From assembly GCA_012797085.1 (NCBI GenBank), contig JAAZPT010000191.1, positions 1-36,640 on the forward strand: a stretch of DNA of 36,640 bases, written 5' to 3'. Position 1 is the first letter of the stretch; each line of letters begins with the position of its first letter. This stretch comes from Christensenellaceae bacterium (GTDB lineage Bacteria > Bacillota > Clostridia > Christensenellales > Aristaeellaceae). The translations under genes and the position numbers were made by a program. Positions 1-8,787 of the stretch are shown here, piece after piece. Below the pieces are notes generated by a model that was not told the DNA's origin, did no database searches, and saw only the letters and a program-made list of their open reading frames with translations.

Positions 1-90
1 GCTGTGCTGACAATTTTGCCCATATTAATAGTTTATATTGCATCACAAAAATATGTGGACAAGGGCATATCTGTTGGTGGCTTGAAATAG
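1..90 (+). CDS. Carbohydrate ABC transporter permease, C-terminal fragment (truncated by window edge)
   Basis: Open frame from base 1: AVLTILPILIVYIASQKYVDKGISVGGLK*, typical MalG-type permease C-terminus, directly upstream of a solute-binding protein. Confidence 0.75.
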   Translation, partial: AVLTILPILIVYIASQKYVDKGISVGGLK

Positions 91-137
91 TTAACAAGCA
101 TGCCAAGGCATGTTTGAAATATAAGGAGGAAAAGAAT

Positions 138-1370
138 ATGAAAAAATTTATTGCTCTACTTTTAACCTTAGTAATGATGATATCCATAACAGCTGTTTAT
201 GCTGAGGATACAACAATTACTTATGCCTGCTTCTCAGCATCAGGCGCGCAGGAAGAAACACTAAAAAAGATGATAGAGGTTTTTGAAAGCAAAAACCCGG
301 GAATCAAGGTTGATGTACAACTAACAGGCTATAATGACTACTTTACAAAGCTTGCTACACAAATTGGCGGCGGTAATCCACCTGATGTTTTTGAAGTAAA
401 CATGGAAAACTTTCTTGCCTACATGCTTAGAGATGCTTGTGCTGACCTAAGTGAACTTGGCATAAATACAGCTAATTACTCTGAAGGAACATTAGAGGCT
501 GTTAAAAATGATGGTAAACTTTATGCTGTGCCTATGAGCTTTTCAACTTGCTTATTAATTTATAATAAAGACTTGTTTGATAAAGAGGGCGTAGCTTATC
601 CCACAGATGAATGGACCTGGGACGATATGCAAGCCGCAGCTGAAAAAATTACTGATAAAGATAATGATATATGGGGCGTTTTTCAACCGATATCATATCA
701 CGAGTTGTATAAATCCGTTGGAACAAATGGCGGCAGCTTGCTAAATGACGACTTTACCGAGTTCACGGTAAACTCTCCTGAAAACGTTGAAGTGCTTGAT
801 AAAATGCTAAAAAGAGTTCGTGGTGAAAACAGAGTTCAACCCACACAAGAGGATATGGCAGGTAGAGGAGATTGGGATTTGTTTACAGAAGGCAAACTGG
901 CAATGATTATTACAGGTATTTGGGCATTCCCAACATTTACAGAAAAATGCTCTTTCCCTTGGGATGTTGTAGTTGAGCCGGGCAATACACAAAAAAGCAC
1001 ATTCTTTTTTGCAAATGTAAACAGCATTTCTTCAGCATCACAAAATAAAGAGGCTGCTGCTAAGTTTATTGATGCTATGGGATCCGATCCTGATATTGTT
1101 AAATTAAGGTTGGATGCAAGTTGGGAACTTCCTACAATTGCAGATCAAAGCCAGCTTACACAATACTTGGAAATTTCACCTCCGGATAATAGAAAGGCAG
1201 TTTTTGACAGCATGAATTATGCTGCAGCTCCGCCGGCATTGCTTGAACAAGGTGCAGTTAGTGAAATTATTGCTAATGTACTAAGCACCCTTGAAACAAA
1301 TGAGCTTACAGCACAAGAAGCTCTTGATGAAATTCAGGCACAACTTGTAGATGCAGATTTACTAAAATAA
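138..1370 (+). CDS. Extracellular solute-binding protein, family 1 (sugar ABC transporter)
   Basis: Signal peptide MKKFIALLLTLVMMISITAVYA; SBP_bac_1-like body (GYNDYFTKLATQIGGGNPPDVFEVN). AGGAGG upstream makes ATG 138 more likely than the ORF-track start at 114. Confidence 0.9.
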   Translation: MKKFIALLLTLVMMISITAVYAEDTTITYACFSASGAQEETLKKMIEVFESKNPGIKVDVQLTGYNDYFTKLATQIGGGNPPDVFEVNMENFLAYMLRDACADLSELGINTANYSEGTLEAVKNDGKLYAVPMSFSTCLLIYNKDLFDKEGVAYPTDEWTWDDMQAAAEKITDKDNDIWGVFQPISYHELYKSVGTNGGSLLNDDFTEFTVNSPENVEVLDKMLKRVRGENRVQPTQEDMAGRGDWDLFTEGKLAMIITGIWAFPTFTEKCSFPWDVVVEPGNTQKSTFFFANVNSISSASQNKEAAAKFIDAMGSDPDIVKLRLDASWELPTIADQSQLTQYLEISPPDNRKAVFDSMNYAAAPPALLEQGAVSEIIANVLSTLETNELTAQEALDEIQAQLVDADLLK

Positions 1371-1382
1371 ATAACTAAAATC

Positions 1383-1424
1383 AAGCCCTTCACAATAAAT
1401 AAAATGTGAAGGGCTTATTTTATT
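1383..1424 (+). terminator. Rho-independent terminator after solute-binding protein
   Basis: AAGCCCTTCACA / TGTGAAGGGCTT 12-bp stem followed by ATTTTATT. Confidence 0.9.
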
Positions 1425-1465
1425 GCTCTTATGTTATAATATTTTAACAAGCATTTGGAGGATAT

Positions 1466-2890
1466 ATGGTAAAGCTGTTTAAAAATTTGTTAAAAACATA
1501 TTCCATATTGTTATTTATAGCAATTGTTGCAGGTATATTTGTGTCGGCTTTTAAACTCAAGGCTAATATTGCTTTATATATTGCTGCAACCCTTTTTATT
1601 TTAATTATGCTTGGTATTTCAAAGCTTATAAAAAACAATATCAGCTTAATAATAGTAAGTCTTTTTGCTTTGCTTGTAATGCTTTATATTATTTTCACAA
1701 TAAAGAATGTACAAATATCGGATTTTGAGCTTTTTTATAATGCTGGCTTGGATATTAAATATGGCAGACGGGATTATTTAGCTTTTGACAAGTTCTTTTT
1801 TTGGCCCTTTCAAGTGGGTTATTCAAGTTATATAGCTTTGCTTTTAAACATTTGGGAAAACGAAATGATTATTAAATTATCCAATGTTTTTTGGGCTATG
1901 TTTGCAAGCTTCAGTATTTACGGACTAACTTTAGAAACAACTAAAAACTTTAAAATGGCCAATTTGGCTTTTGTAATACATTTGTTTTTTCCGGCACGTT
2001 TAGTAATGCTGCCGGTTATAACAAATCAGTTTTTGGCCAGTGCTTTAATATACTTTGCCTTATATCTTTGGTTAAAATTAGATACTAACAATTTTTTAAA
2101 TATATTGCTTATAGCCTTTATATTAGCCCTCGCAAATGCAGCAAGGAGCATAGCCATTGTTAGCTTAGGGGCAATATGCCTTTTCGGTTTATTGAATGCT
2201 ATCAAGCTTAAAAGCTACAATCAGGAAATTTCAAAAATCCTAAAACTATGCTTGTGTTATGTTATTATTTTTACTTGTATATCATCAAGTTTTGCATGGA
2301 CGGGTTTAAGTCCTAGGGGCTTAAAAAATGATGCCCTGCTTTGGAAGTTTGCCACAGGTACAAACTACGAATACAATGGAGCATATAACCCTGCTTTATA
2401 CCAAAAAATATATGGCGATGAAGGAATGACGGAAGAGGAAAGAGAGTACCTAACAAAACAAGCCATAAAGGATAACTTATCTCAAACTGATAAAATGCTT
2501 GTTTTGCCCTATAAAAAAATAGAGAGCCATTTTTTAGGTGTGCAACCAACGGAGTATACATTTAATAACATAAAAAACAATACAATAAACCTGTTCGGTA
2601 AAAATTATAATACTTCGCAATTAATTGCAAACTATGTTTTGTTTGAAAGAATATTTTTCTTTATAATTTTAATTTTTACAATGATAACTTTAGTTAGTTT
2701 TAATAAATGCATTACCGATAAAATGTGGATATTTATAATAGTTTTTGCAGAATATACATTTATACATTTAATAATTGAAATGCAATCAAGGTATATGTTT
2801 TTCCTGTTCGGTTTTATGGCAGTGTTTGCAGCTGTGTTTATTATAAATTTGGAGAGTACTTTAAAAACCAAATTAAAAAGGATGCAATAA
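1466..2890 (+). CDS. Polytopic membrane protein, GT-C / ArnT-like glycosyltransferase family
   Basis: About 10 hydrophobic segments; first-loop acidic motif ISDFELFYNAG; TATAAT at 1435-1440 upstream. Confidence 0.6.
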   Translation: MVKLFKNLLKTYSILLFIAIVAGIFVSAFKLKANIALYIAATLFILIMLGISKLIKNNISLIIVSLFALLVMLYIIFTIKNVQISDFELFYNAGLDIKYGRRDYLAFDKFFFWPFQVGYSSYIALLLNIWENEMIIKLSNVFWAMFASFSIYGLTLETTKNFKMANLAFVIHLFFPARLVMLPVITNQFLASALIYFALYLWLKLDTNNFLNILLIAFILALANAARSIAIVSLGAICLFGLLNAIKLKSYNQEISKILKLCLCYVIIFTCISSSFAWTGLSPRGLKNDALLWKFATGTNYEYNGAYNPALYQKIYGDEGMTEEEREYLTKQAIKDNLSQTDKMLVLPYKKIESHFLGVQPTEYTFNNIKNNTINLFGKNYNTSQLIANYVLFERIFFFIILIFTMITLVSFNKCITDKMWIFIIVFAEYTFIHLIIEMQSRYMFFLFGFMAVFAAVFIINLESTLKTKLKRMQ

Positions 2891-2901
2891 GCATCCTTTT
2901 T
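2875..2901. terminator. Bidirectional terminator between convergent genes
   Basis: AAAAAGGATGC-AATAA-GCATCCTTTTT; overlaps the 3' ends of both convergent ORFs. Confidence 0.85.
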
Positions 2902-4133
2902 TAATATCTGTTGTCAAATATTCTTGTTGATTTCTTTTCGCTTCTTGGCAGTTCGCCTATACCAACAATTTTTACTATTACACTTATGCCGATTTTGTTT
3001 TTAAATCCTTGGTTAATTTCCCTTTCAAGGCTTGTAATATCTACATCTTTTTTAGCCTCAACAAATAGGGTACAAATATCCTTGCCATAAAGGTGATCAA
3101 GCATAAACTGGTACTCGCTGGAAGCGTCCGGTATCTGTGATATCATTTCGTCAATTTGGCTTGGGAATATATTTACACCCTTTACCTTAACCATATCATC
3201 AGTTCTGCCAAGTATTGTATCTATTAAGGGATAATTCAGGCCGCAACTACAAGGTTTTGCAATTTTTCTTGTTAAGTCGTGGGTTCTATAACGTATTAAG
3301 GGAGCCCCTTCCTTTGCAAGCGTAGTTATTACCAGCTCGCCTGTTTCGCCATCGGGCAGCACTTCACCGGTTTTAGGGTTAATTATTTCTATGTAAATAT
3401 AGTCGGTCCACATATGTATGCCCTCTTGTTTAGCACAACTTACACCAATACCCGGGCCATATACTTCAGTTAGGCCATAAATATCGTATAGCTCAACACC
3501 AAGCTCATTTGCTATACGTTTTCTCATTTTTTCGCCCCAACGTTCACTGCCTATAAGCCCTTTTGTTAGCTTAAGCTCATCGCGTATACCGCGTTTTTCA
3601 ATTTCTTCGGCTAATAATAATGCATAGGATGATGTGGCACAAAGCACCGTTGAGCCTAAGTCTTTCATCATTTTTAATTGCTTATCCGTGTTGCCCGGGC
3701 CCATAGGTATTGCCATGGCACCAAGCTTCTCCGCTCCGGCTTGAAAACCTATTCCTGCAGTCCATAAGCCGTAGCCGGGTGTTATATGTATCCTATCCTT
3801 GCTTGTTACACCTATAACTTCATAACAGCGGGCAAACATTTCAGCCCAGTCATCAACATCTTTTTGAGTATAGGGTATTATTACCGGTGTGCCTGTTGTG
3901 CCGGATGAAGAGTGTATTCTTACAATCTTATCCTCATCCACTGCTTGTAAGCCTAAGGGATAGGCATTCCTTAAATCCGCCTTTTCTGTAAAGGGTAATG
4001 CTAAAAAGTCTTCAAAGCTTTCAAGCTTTTCAACATCCTTAAACTTTTGAGAGTAAAAACCATTACCGGCTTTAAGCTTATAAAATTGTTCTTGAATTAT
4101 TTTAAATTGATTATCTTCCATATTATTGTCCAA
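2901..4133 (-). CDS. Phenylacetate/arylacetate-CoA ligase (PaaK family)
   Basis: IHSSSGTTGTPVIIPYT AMP-binding motif, YDIYGLTEVYGPG, RYRTHDLT, GRTDDMVKVKGVNIFPSQI. Confidence 0.93.
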   Translation of the reverse strand: MDNNMEDNQFKIIQEQFYKLKAGNGFYSQKFKDVEKLESFEDFLALPFTEKADLRNAYPLGLQAVDEDKIVRIHSSSGTTGTPVIIPYTQKDVDDWAEMFARCYEVIGVTSKDRIHITPGYGLWTAGIGFQAGAEKLGAMAIPMGPGNTDKQLKMMKDLGSTVLCATSSYALLLAEEIEKRGIRDELKLTKGLIGSERWGEKMRKRIANELGVELYDIYGLTEVYGPGIGVSCAKQEGIHMWTDYIYIEIINPKTGEVLPDGETGELVITTLAKEGAPLIRYRTHDLTRKIAKPCSCGLNYPLIDTILGRTDDMVKVKGVNIFPSQIDEMISQIPDASSEYQFMLDHLYGKDICTLFVEAKKDVDITSLEREINQGFKNKIGISVIVKIVGIGELPRSEKKSTRIFDNRY

Positions 4134-4138
4134 CTTTC

Positions 4139-4711
4139 TTAATTGTTTATAACCATATCAATGGCTTTAATATTTAAATCTACAAACTTTGGTTTTACGA
4201 TGTTTTTTACAGCATTTTTTAAGCTGTCAACACTATAATTTATTAATTTATATTTTATGGCATAGGCCACCAATGCAACATTTCTAATTTTGCTGTTATT
4301 AAGTTCCTTTGCAATTTTGTCCGTATTAACACTAATAATTTTAAAACCTTTGTTATCTAAATAATTAAAATAGTCCTTAAAAAGCATATCCTTTGTATTA
4401 TCAAGGCTGAAGGGTTTAATTATTTTTTCATTTATTAAAAACTTTGTATTTTCATTGCAATAGGGTAAGGTCCTTATGGCTTCTATCACTTCAAAGGCTA
4501 TTACTAAATCTGCTTTACCCTTTGGCATAAGAGGGCTGCATACACCTTTATTTATGCGTATATGGCTTACAACGCTTCCGCCTTTTTGTGCCATGCCTAT
4601 TGTTTCAGCGGTGTCAATGTCATCACCATTTAACATGGCCATTTGGGCAATAAGTTTACTTGCTAAAACTGTGCCTTGCCCACCAACGCCTACACATAGT
4701 ATATTCATCAC
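4139..4711 (-). CDS. iorB: Indolepyruvate:ferredoxin oxidoreductase, beta subunit
   Basis: ILCVGVGGQGTVLASKLIAQ, typical 2-oxoacid oxidoreductase gamma-type domain; adjacent to iorA. Confidence 0.9.
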   Translation of the reverse strand: MMNILCVGVGGQGTVLASKLIAQMAMLNGDDIDTAETIGMAQKGGSVVSHIRINKGVCSPLMPKGKADLVIAFEVIEAIRTLPYCNENTKFLINEKIIKPFSLDNTKDMLFKDYFNYLDNKGFKIISVNTDKIAKELNNSKIRNVALVAYAIKYKLINYSVDSLKNAVKNIVKPKFVDLNIKAIDMVINN

Positions 4712-6490
4712 TTACACCTCCCTTTGATTTATGGCTTTTACAGGGCAAAGACCCTTACACAAACCACAACCGTTACACATATCCTCATCAATTACAACTT
4801 TATCGTTTTTAAAAGCTATGGCAGGGCAACCTATTTCCCTTATACATTTGTTACATTTTATACACTTCTCGTTAATATAATAAGGAGCTTTTGCCTTACT
4901 TAGAAAAACACAGGGAGCTTTAAAAATTATTGCTTTAACCCCTTGTTTCGCAGAAATTTCCTTTACGGCTTCAATGGCTTTATCCTGCTCAAATGGGCTT
5001 AAAGTAATAACTTCATCCAAGCCTACAGCTTCTAAAACCTTAGGTATAGATATTGCTTTTGCTACATCACCGCTCAATGTAAAGGGTATTCCCGGGTGGG
5101 GTTGATTGCCTGTCATTGCTGTGGTTGAATTATCAAGCACTATTATTGTAATATTAGCCTTGTTATAAACTGCATTTACAATACCTGTTAATCCGGAAGC
5201 AAAAAATGTAGAGTCACCTATAAAGGAAAAACATATTGCACTCTCGTCAACTTTGTTTATACCTTGGGCAAGGGTAATATCTGCACCCATGCAAAGGCAG
5301 GTATCAACCATGTTTAATGGCATGGCATTACCCAATGTATAGCAACCTATATCCCCGTTAAATATGGCATTTTTACCCTTCATTGCCTGTTTTACGGCAT
5401 AGAAGCTTGCCCTATGGGGGCAACCGCTACATAGGCTTGGTGGACGAACCGGCAAGGGTATATCTATACTCAAACCGTTACTTGTTTCAGCTATATTAAG
5501 GAATTTTGCAATGTTTTCCGGAGTGTTTTCTCCGGCTAAGCTGTTTGTTTTGTCAAGCTTACCGTGTATTTTTACATTTAAATTATATTTGCCGGCAATT
5601 ATTAATAATTCTCGCTCAATATAAGGATCCAGCTCTTCAAAAATAAAAACCTCGCTTACATTGCTTAAAAATTCAATGGCCAACTTTTCAGGAAAGGGGT
5701 AAGGTGTGCCTATTTTTAATAAATTATAAGCGTTGCTGCCGTTGAGTGCTTCATTTACATAGGCATAACTTATACCGTTTGTGGCGATGCCGATTTTTTG
5801 ATTATTATTTATATGTTTATTAAAGGAACTTTTGCTAAACTCATCACTTAAGCTAAAGCGAAGTTCTTCCAAAGCGATATGGTTTAAGTAGGATGCTTTT
5901 GGGAATATCACCCAACGGGCAGTATCCTTAACAAAAGTACCTTTTTTGATTGTATTGTTATAATCAAATACATCAAAGCTTTTATAAGCATGGCAAACCC
6001 TTGTTGTAGGGCGCAATATTACGGGCCTTTTTATTTTTTCTGATAACTCAAAGGCAAATATTGTCATATGGTATGCTTCTTCAGGGCTTGAGGGATCAAG
6101 TACGGGAAGCTTGCTATAGGCTCCAAATGTGCGAGTATCCTGCTCTGTTTGTGAAGATATGGGGCCGGGGTCATCGGCAACAACTATGCACATGCCACCT
6201 TCTACTCCTACATAGGCAAGGCTCATCAGCGGATCACTTGCAACATTTAACCCAACCTGCTTCATTGTTACAATTGTTCTTGCACCGCAATAAGAGGCAC
6301 CGGCTGCAATTTCCAGGGCTGCCTTTTCGTTTGTACTCCACTCCACATACAAACCATTAGGTTTGTTATTAGCTATTGCCTCCATAATCTCGGTTGATGG
6401 AGTACCGGGATAACCGCTTGCCAAGGCTATGCCGGAATGTATGGCGGCTAAGGCTATGGCTTCGTTGCCAAGTAAAAATCTTTTTTCCAT
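4712..6490 (-). CDS. iorA: Indolepyruvate:ferredoxin oxidoreductase, alpha subunit
   Basis: LLGNEAIALAAIHSGIALASGYPGTPSTEIME, PPSLCSGCPHRASFYAVK, NGDIGCYTLG, two C-terminal 4Fe-4S motifs (CIKCNKCIREIGCP, CNGCGLCKGLCP). Confidence 0.95.
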   Translation of the reverse strand: MEKRFLLGNEAIALAAIHSGIALASGYPGTPSTEIMEAIANNKPNGLYVEWSTNEKAALEIAAGASYCGARTIVTMKQVGLNVASDPLMSLAYVGVEGGMCIVVADDPGPISSQTEQDTRTFGAYSKLPVLDPSSPEEAYHMTIFAFELSEKIKRPVILRPTTRVCHAYKSFDVFDYNNTIKKGTFVKDTARWVIFPKASYLNHIALEELRFSLSDEFSKSSFNKHINNNQKIGIATNGISYAYVNEALNGSNAYNLLKIGTPYPFPEKLAIEFLSNVSEVFIFEELDPYIERELLIIAGKYNLNVKIHGKLDKTNSLAGENTPENIAKFLNIAETSNGLSIDIPLPVRPPSLCSGCPHRASFYAVKQAMKGKNAIFNGDIGCYTLGNAMPLNMVDTCLCMGADITLAQGINKVDESAICFSFIGDSTFFASGLTGIVNAVYNKANITIIVLDNSTTAMTGNQPHPGIPFTLSGDVAKAISIPKVLEAVGLDEVITLSPFEQDKAIEAVKEISAKQGVKAIIFKAPCVFLSKAKAPYYINEKCIKCNKCIREIGCPAIAFKNDKVVIDEDMCNGCGLCKGLCPVKAINQREV

Positions 6491-6499
6491 TAATTCACA

Positions 6500-6745
6500 T
6501 CCTTTTTAAAATAAAAAAACACCCATCAACATAGGACAGTGTTGCTGCGGTGCCACCTAAATTCATTATAAATAATGCTCTTTATCGTATACTACATATA
6601 CGTTTGCTGTATCGGGCAAACCCGTTCATTATAGAATACCTCATAGGCCCATTCAATGCTTTAAAGCCGCTTTCTTGCATCAACCGAAAGCTTTCTAAAG
6701 GTTTTTTAGCATTTACTATTTCTAATCATCGGCTATATTTATAGG
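6500..6745 (-). promoter_or_regulatory. T-box riboswitch leader upstream of iorA-iorB-paaK; specifier reads UGG (Trp)
   Basis: Reverse complement has T-box sequence TTAGGTGGCACCGCAGC (6560-6544), AGTA motif (6717-6714), AAUGCU/AGCAUU stem I helix, GAA-UGG-G specifier context (UGG at 6651-6649), then a short stem and T7 (ending near 6511). Confidence 0.92.
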
Positions 6746-6748
6746 GTA

Positions 6749-6777
6749 ATATTAACACAAAAACCAAACTCAATCAA
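6749..6777 (-). promoter_or_regulatory. Sigma-A type promoter for the T-box / ior operon
   Basis: Reverse complement TTGATT-17 nt-TAATAT immediately upstream of stem I. Confidence 0.65.
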
Positions 6778-6790
6778 ACAAAAAAATAAA

Positions 6791-6820
6791 AAAAGCCTTG
6801 TTTTAAACAAGGCTTTTTTT
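6791..6820. terminator. Terminator downstream of ftsH (symmetric)
   Basis: AAAAGCCTTGTTTTAAACAAGGCTTTTTTT. Confidence 0.85.
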
Positions 6821-8643
6821 TATTTATTTAATATTTGCATAAACTCATCACCGGTGATGGTTTCCTTTTCAAGTAGATAATTGGATAGTTCGTGCAATTT
6901 ATCGATGTTTTCCTCAAGGGATTTTTTTGCATTTTCATGGGATGTTTTTATTATGTTCAACACTTCTTCATCGATAAGCTTGCTTGTTTCGGAGGAGCAT
7001 GTTAATGTGCTGTCGCCACCAAGGTAACGGTTTTGAGAAGTTTCTAATGCCATCATGTTAAATCTTTCGCTCATACCGTATTTTGTAACCATTTGTCTTG
7101 ATATTTGTGTAGCTCTTTCTATATCGTTTGAGGCTCCCGTTGTAATTTGGTTGAATACTACTTCTTCAGCGGCTCTACCTCCACATAAAACCTCTATCTT
7201 CTGTAAAAGTTTTTCCTTTGTTAACAAGTAAGTATCGGCTTCTTCAACCTGCATTGTATAACCTAATGCACCGGAAGTTCTTGGAATTATTGTGATTTTT
7301 TGTACAGGGGCAGCATTTTTTTGCTTTGCAGCAACCAATGCGTGGCCAATTTCATGATAGGCAACAATACGTTTTTCTTCATCACTCAGTATGGCGTTCT
7401 TCTTTTGTTGTCCGGCTATAACAGTTTCAATTGATTCTTCAAGATCATGGGTTGAAACGGTATCACGATTCATCCTTACAGCACGCAAGGCTGCCTCGTT
7501 TACTATATTTGCAACCTCCGCTCCGGATACGCCGGCAGTCATCCTTGCAATAAGATGGTGGTCTATATTACCATCGGTTTTTACGCCTCTTAAATGAACC
7601 TTTAGTATATCTATTCTACCTTGTAAATCCGGTAATTCCATTCTAACTTGCCTGTCAAACCTACCGGGACGTAATAATGCGGGGTCTAATATTTCCGGCC
7701 TGTTTGTAGCTGCAAGTATTATAACACCTTTATTGCTTTCAAAACCGTCCATCTCGGTTAGCAATTGGTTTAATGTTTGCTCGCGCTCATCGTTTGATGT
7801 CATTGAGCCATCACGCTTTTTACCTATTGTATCAATCTCGTCTATAAACACTATACAAGGAGCATGTTTTGAGGCTTGGTCAAATAACTCTCTAACCTTT
7901 GCGGCACCACGGCCAACAAACATTTCTACGAATTCACTGCCTGATATTGCAAAAAACGGAACATCGGCTTCACCGGCAACAGCCTTTGCTATAAGGGTTT
8001 TACCTGTTCCCGGAGGGCCAACTAACAGCACACCCTTAGGGCATTTAGCACCAATTTCTTCGTATTTTTTGGGGTTTTTTAAGAAATCAATAATCTCAAT
8101 TAAAGATTCTTTGGCTTCCTCTTGACCGGCCACATCATCAAAGGTTTTTTTGCCTTCTTCAGGTTTATATACACGGGCAACCTTTTGACCGCCAATATTT
8201 AAACCTGCGCCGCCCATTCTTTTTTGAAAGTTTTTTGCCAAAAACCTTCCCATTAGCATGAACAAAACTATTGGGAATATATAGCTCATTAAAAAGCTTA
8301 AAAAGATGTTGGGACGCTCGGGAATAGCTTTACCGAAAGGTATATCCTTTTCGTGTAATTTTTCTATCAGTGTGGGGTCATCAACTACGCCGGTTTTAAA
8401 ATATAAATTTCGCTCCCCTTCCTTAACTACATAAGAAATTTGCGCATCTTCTATTTCAACGGCAACTACTTTGTTATCATCTAATGCATTTAAAAAGTCG
8501 CTGTAAGTTGATGTAACTTGTTTTTGGTATGCTATCATTGGAAATACTACCCAGTTTAATACAAAAATAACAATTAAAACTATGGCATAGTACGCTAATA
8601 GTCTTTTCCTTACTTCTTTATCATTGTTTGGCTTTATGTTCAT
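6820..8643 (-). CDS. ftsH: ATP-dependent zinc metalloprotease FtsH
   Basis: Walker A GPPGTGKT, Walker B CIVFIDEIDTIG, SRH, zinc motif HEIGH, two N-terminal TM segments. Start probably MNIKPNND (8643) or the upstream MGRNMN (8655). Confidence 0.95.
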   Translation of the reverse strand: MNIKPNNDKEVRKRLLAYYAIVLIVIFVLNWVVFPMIAYQKQVTSTYSDFLNALDDNKVVAVEIEDAQISYVVKEGERNLYFKTGVVDDPTLIEKLHEKDIPFGKAIPERPNIFLSFLMSYIFPIVLFMLMGRFLAKNFQKRMGGAGLNIGGQKVARVYKPEEGKKTFDDVAGQEEAKESLIEIIDFLKNPKKYEEIGAKCPKGVLLVGPPGTGKTLIAKAVAGEADVPFFAISGSEFVEMFVGRGAAKVRELFDQASKHAPCIVFIDEIDTIGKKRDGSMTSNDEREQTLNQLLTEMDGFESNKGVIILAATNRPEILDPALLRPGRFDRQVRMELPDLQGRIDILKVHLRGVKTDGNIDHHLIARMTAGVSGAEVANIVNEAALRAVRMNRDTVSTHDLEESIETVIAGQQKKNAILSDEEKRIVAYHEIGHALVAAKQKNAAPVQKITIIPRTSGALGYTMQVEEADTYLLTKEKLLQKIEVLCGGRAAEEVVFNQITTGASNDIERATQISRQMVTKYGMSERFNMMALETSQNRYLGGDSTLTCSSETSKLIDEEVLNIIKTSHENAKKSLEENIDKLHELSNYLLEKETITGDEFMQILNK

Positions 8644-8668
8644 ATTTCTACCCATCCTCCTTATTTTT

Positions 8669-8735
8669 TATGTTGACTTAACAACATGCTATGATATAAT
8701 TATAACAACACGTTGTTGTATTTAGAACAACATTT
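8669..8735. promoter_or_regulatory. Divergent overlapping tetR/ftsH promoters with TetR-like operator repeats
   Basis: + strand TTGACT-16-TATAAT (8673-8700); - strand TATAAT at 8704-8699 sharing palindrome TATAATTATA; inverted repeats TGTTG-N6-CAACA (8671-8686) and AACAAC-AC-GTTGTT (8704-8717); further AACAACA at 8726. Confidence 0.65.
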
Positions 8736-8741
8736 CTTTAA

Positions 8742-8775
8742 AATAGTGTAGTATTTTTAATAGTGTAGTATTTTT
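8742..8775. repeat. Perfect abutting 17-bp tandem duplication in tetR 5' UTR
   Basis: AATAGTGTAGTATTTTT at 8742-8758 and 8759-8775. Confidence 0.95.
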
Positions 8776-8787
8776 ATGGAGGATATT

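Noticed and set aside
6061-6360. 99-aa + strand ORF inside iorA
   Set aside because: Antisense to conserved IorA motifs; no supporting signals.
6550-6744. ORF on + strand (64 aa)
   Set aside because: Antisense to the T-box leader, with no RBS or recognisable family; explained by the RNA element.
7733-8125. 130-aa + strand ORF inside ftsH
   Set aside because: Antisense shadow of a highly conserved gene; composition is a complement artefact.
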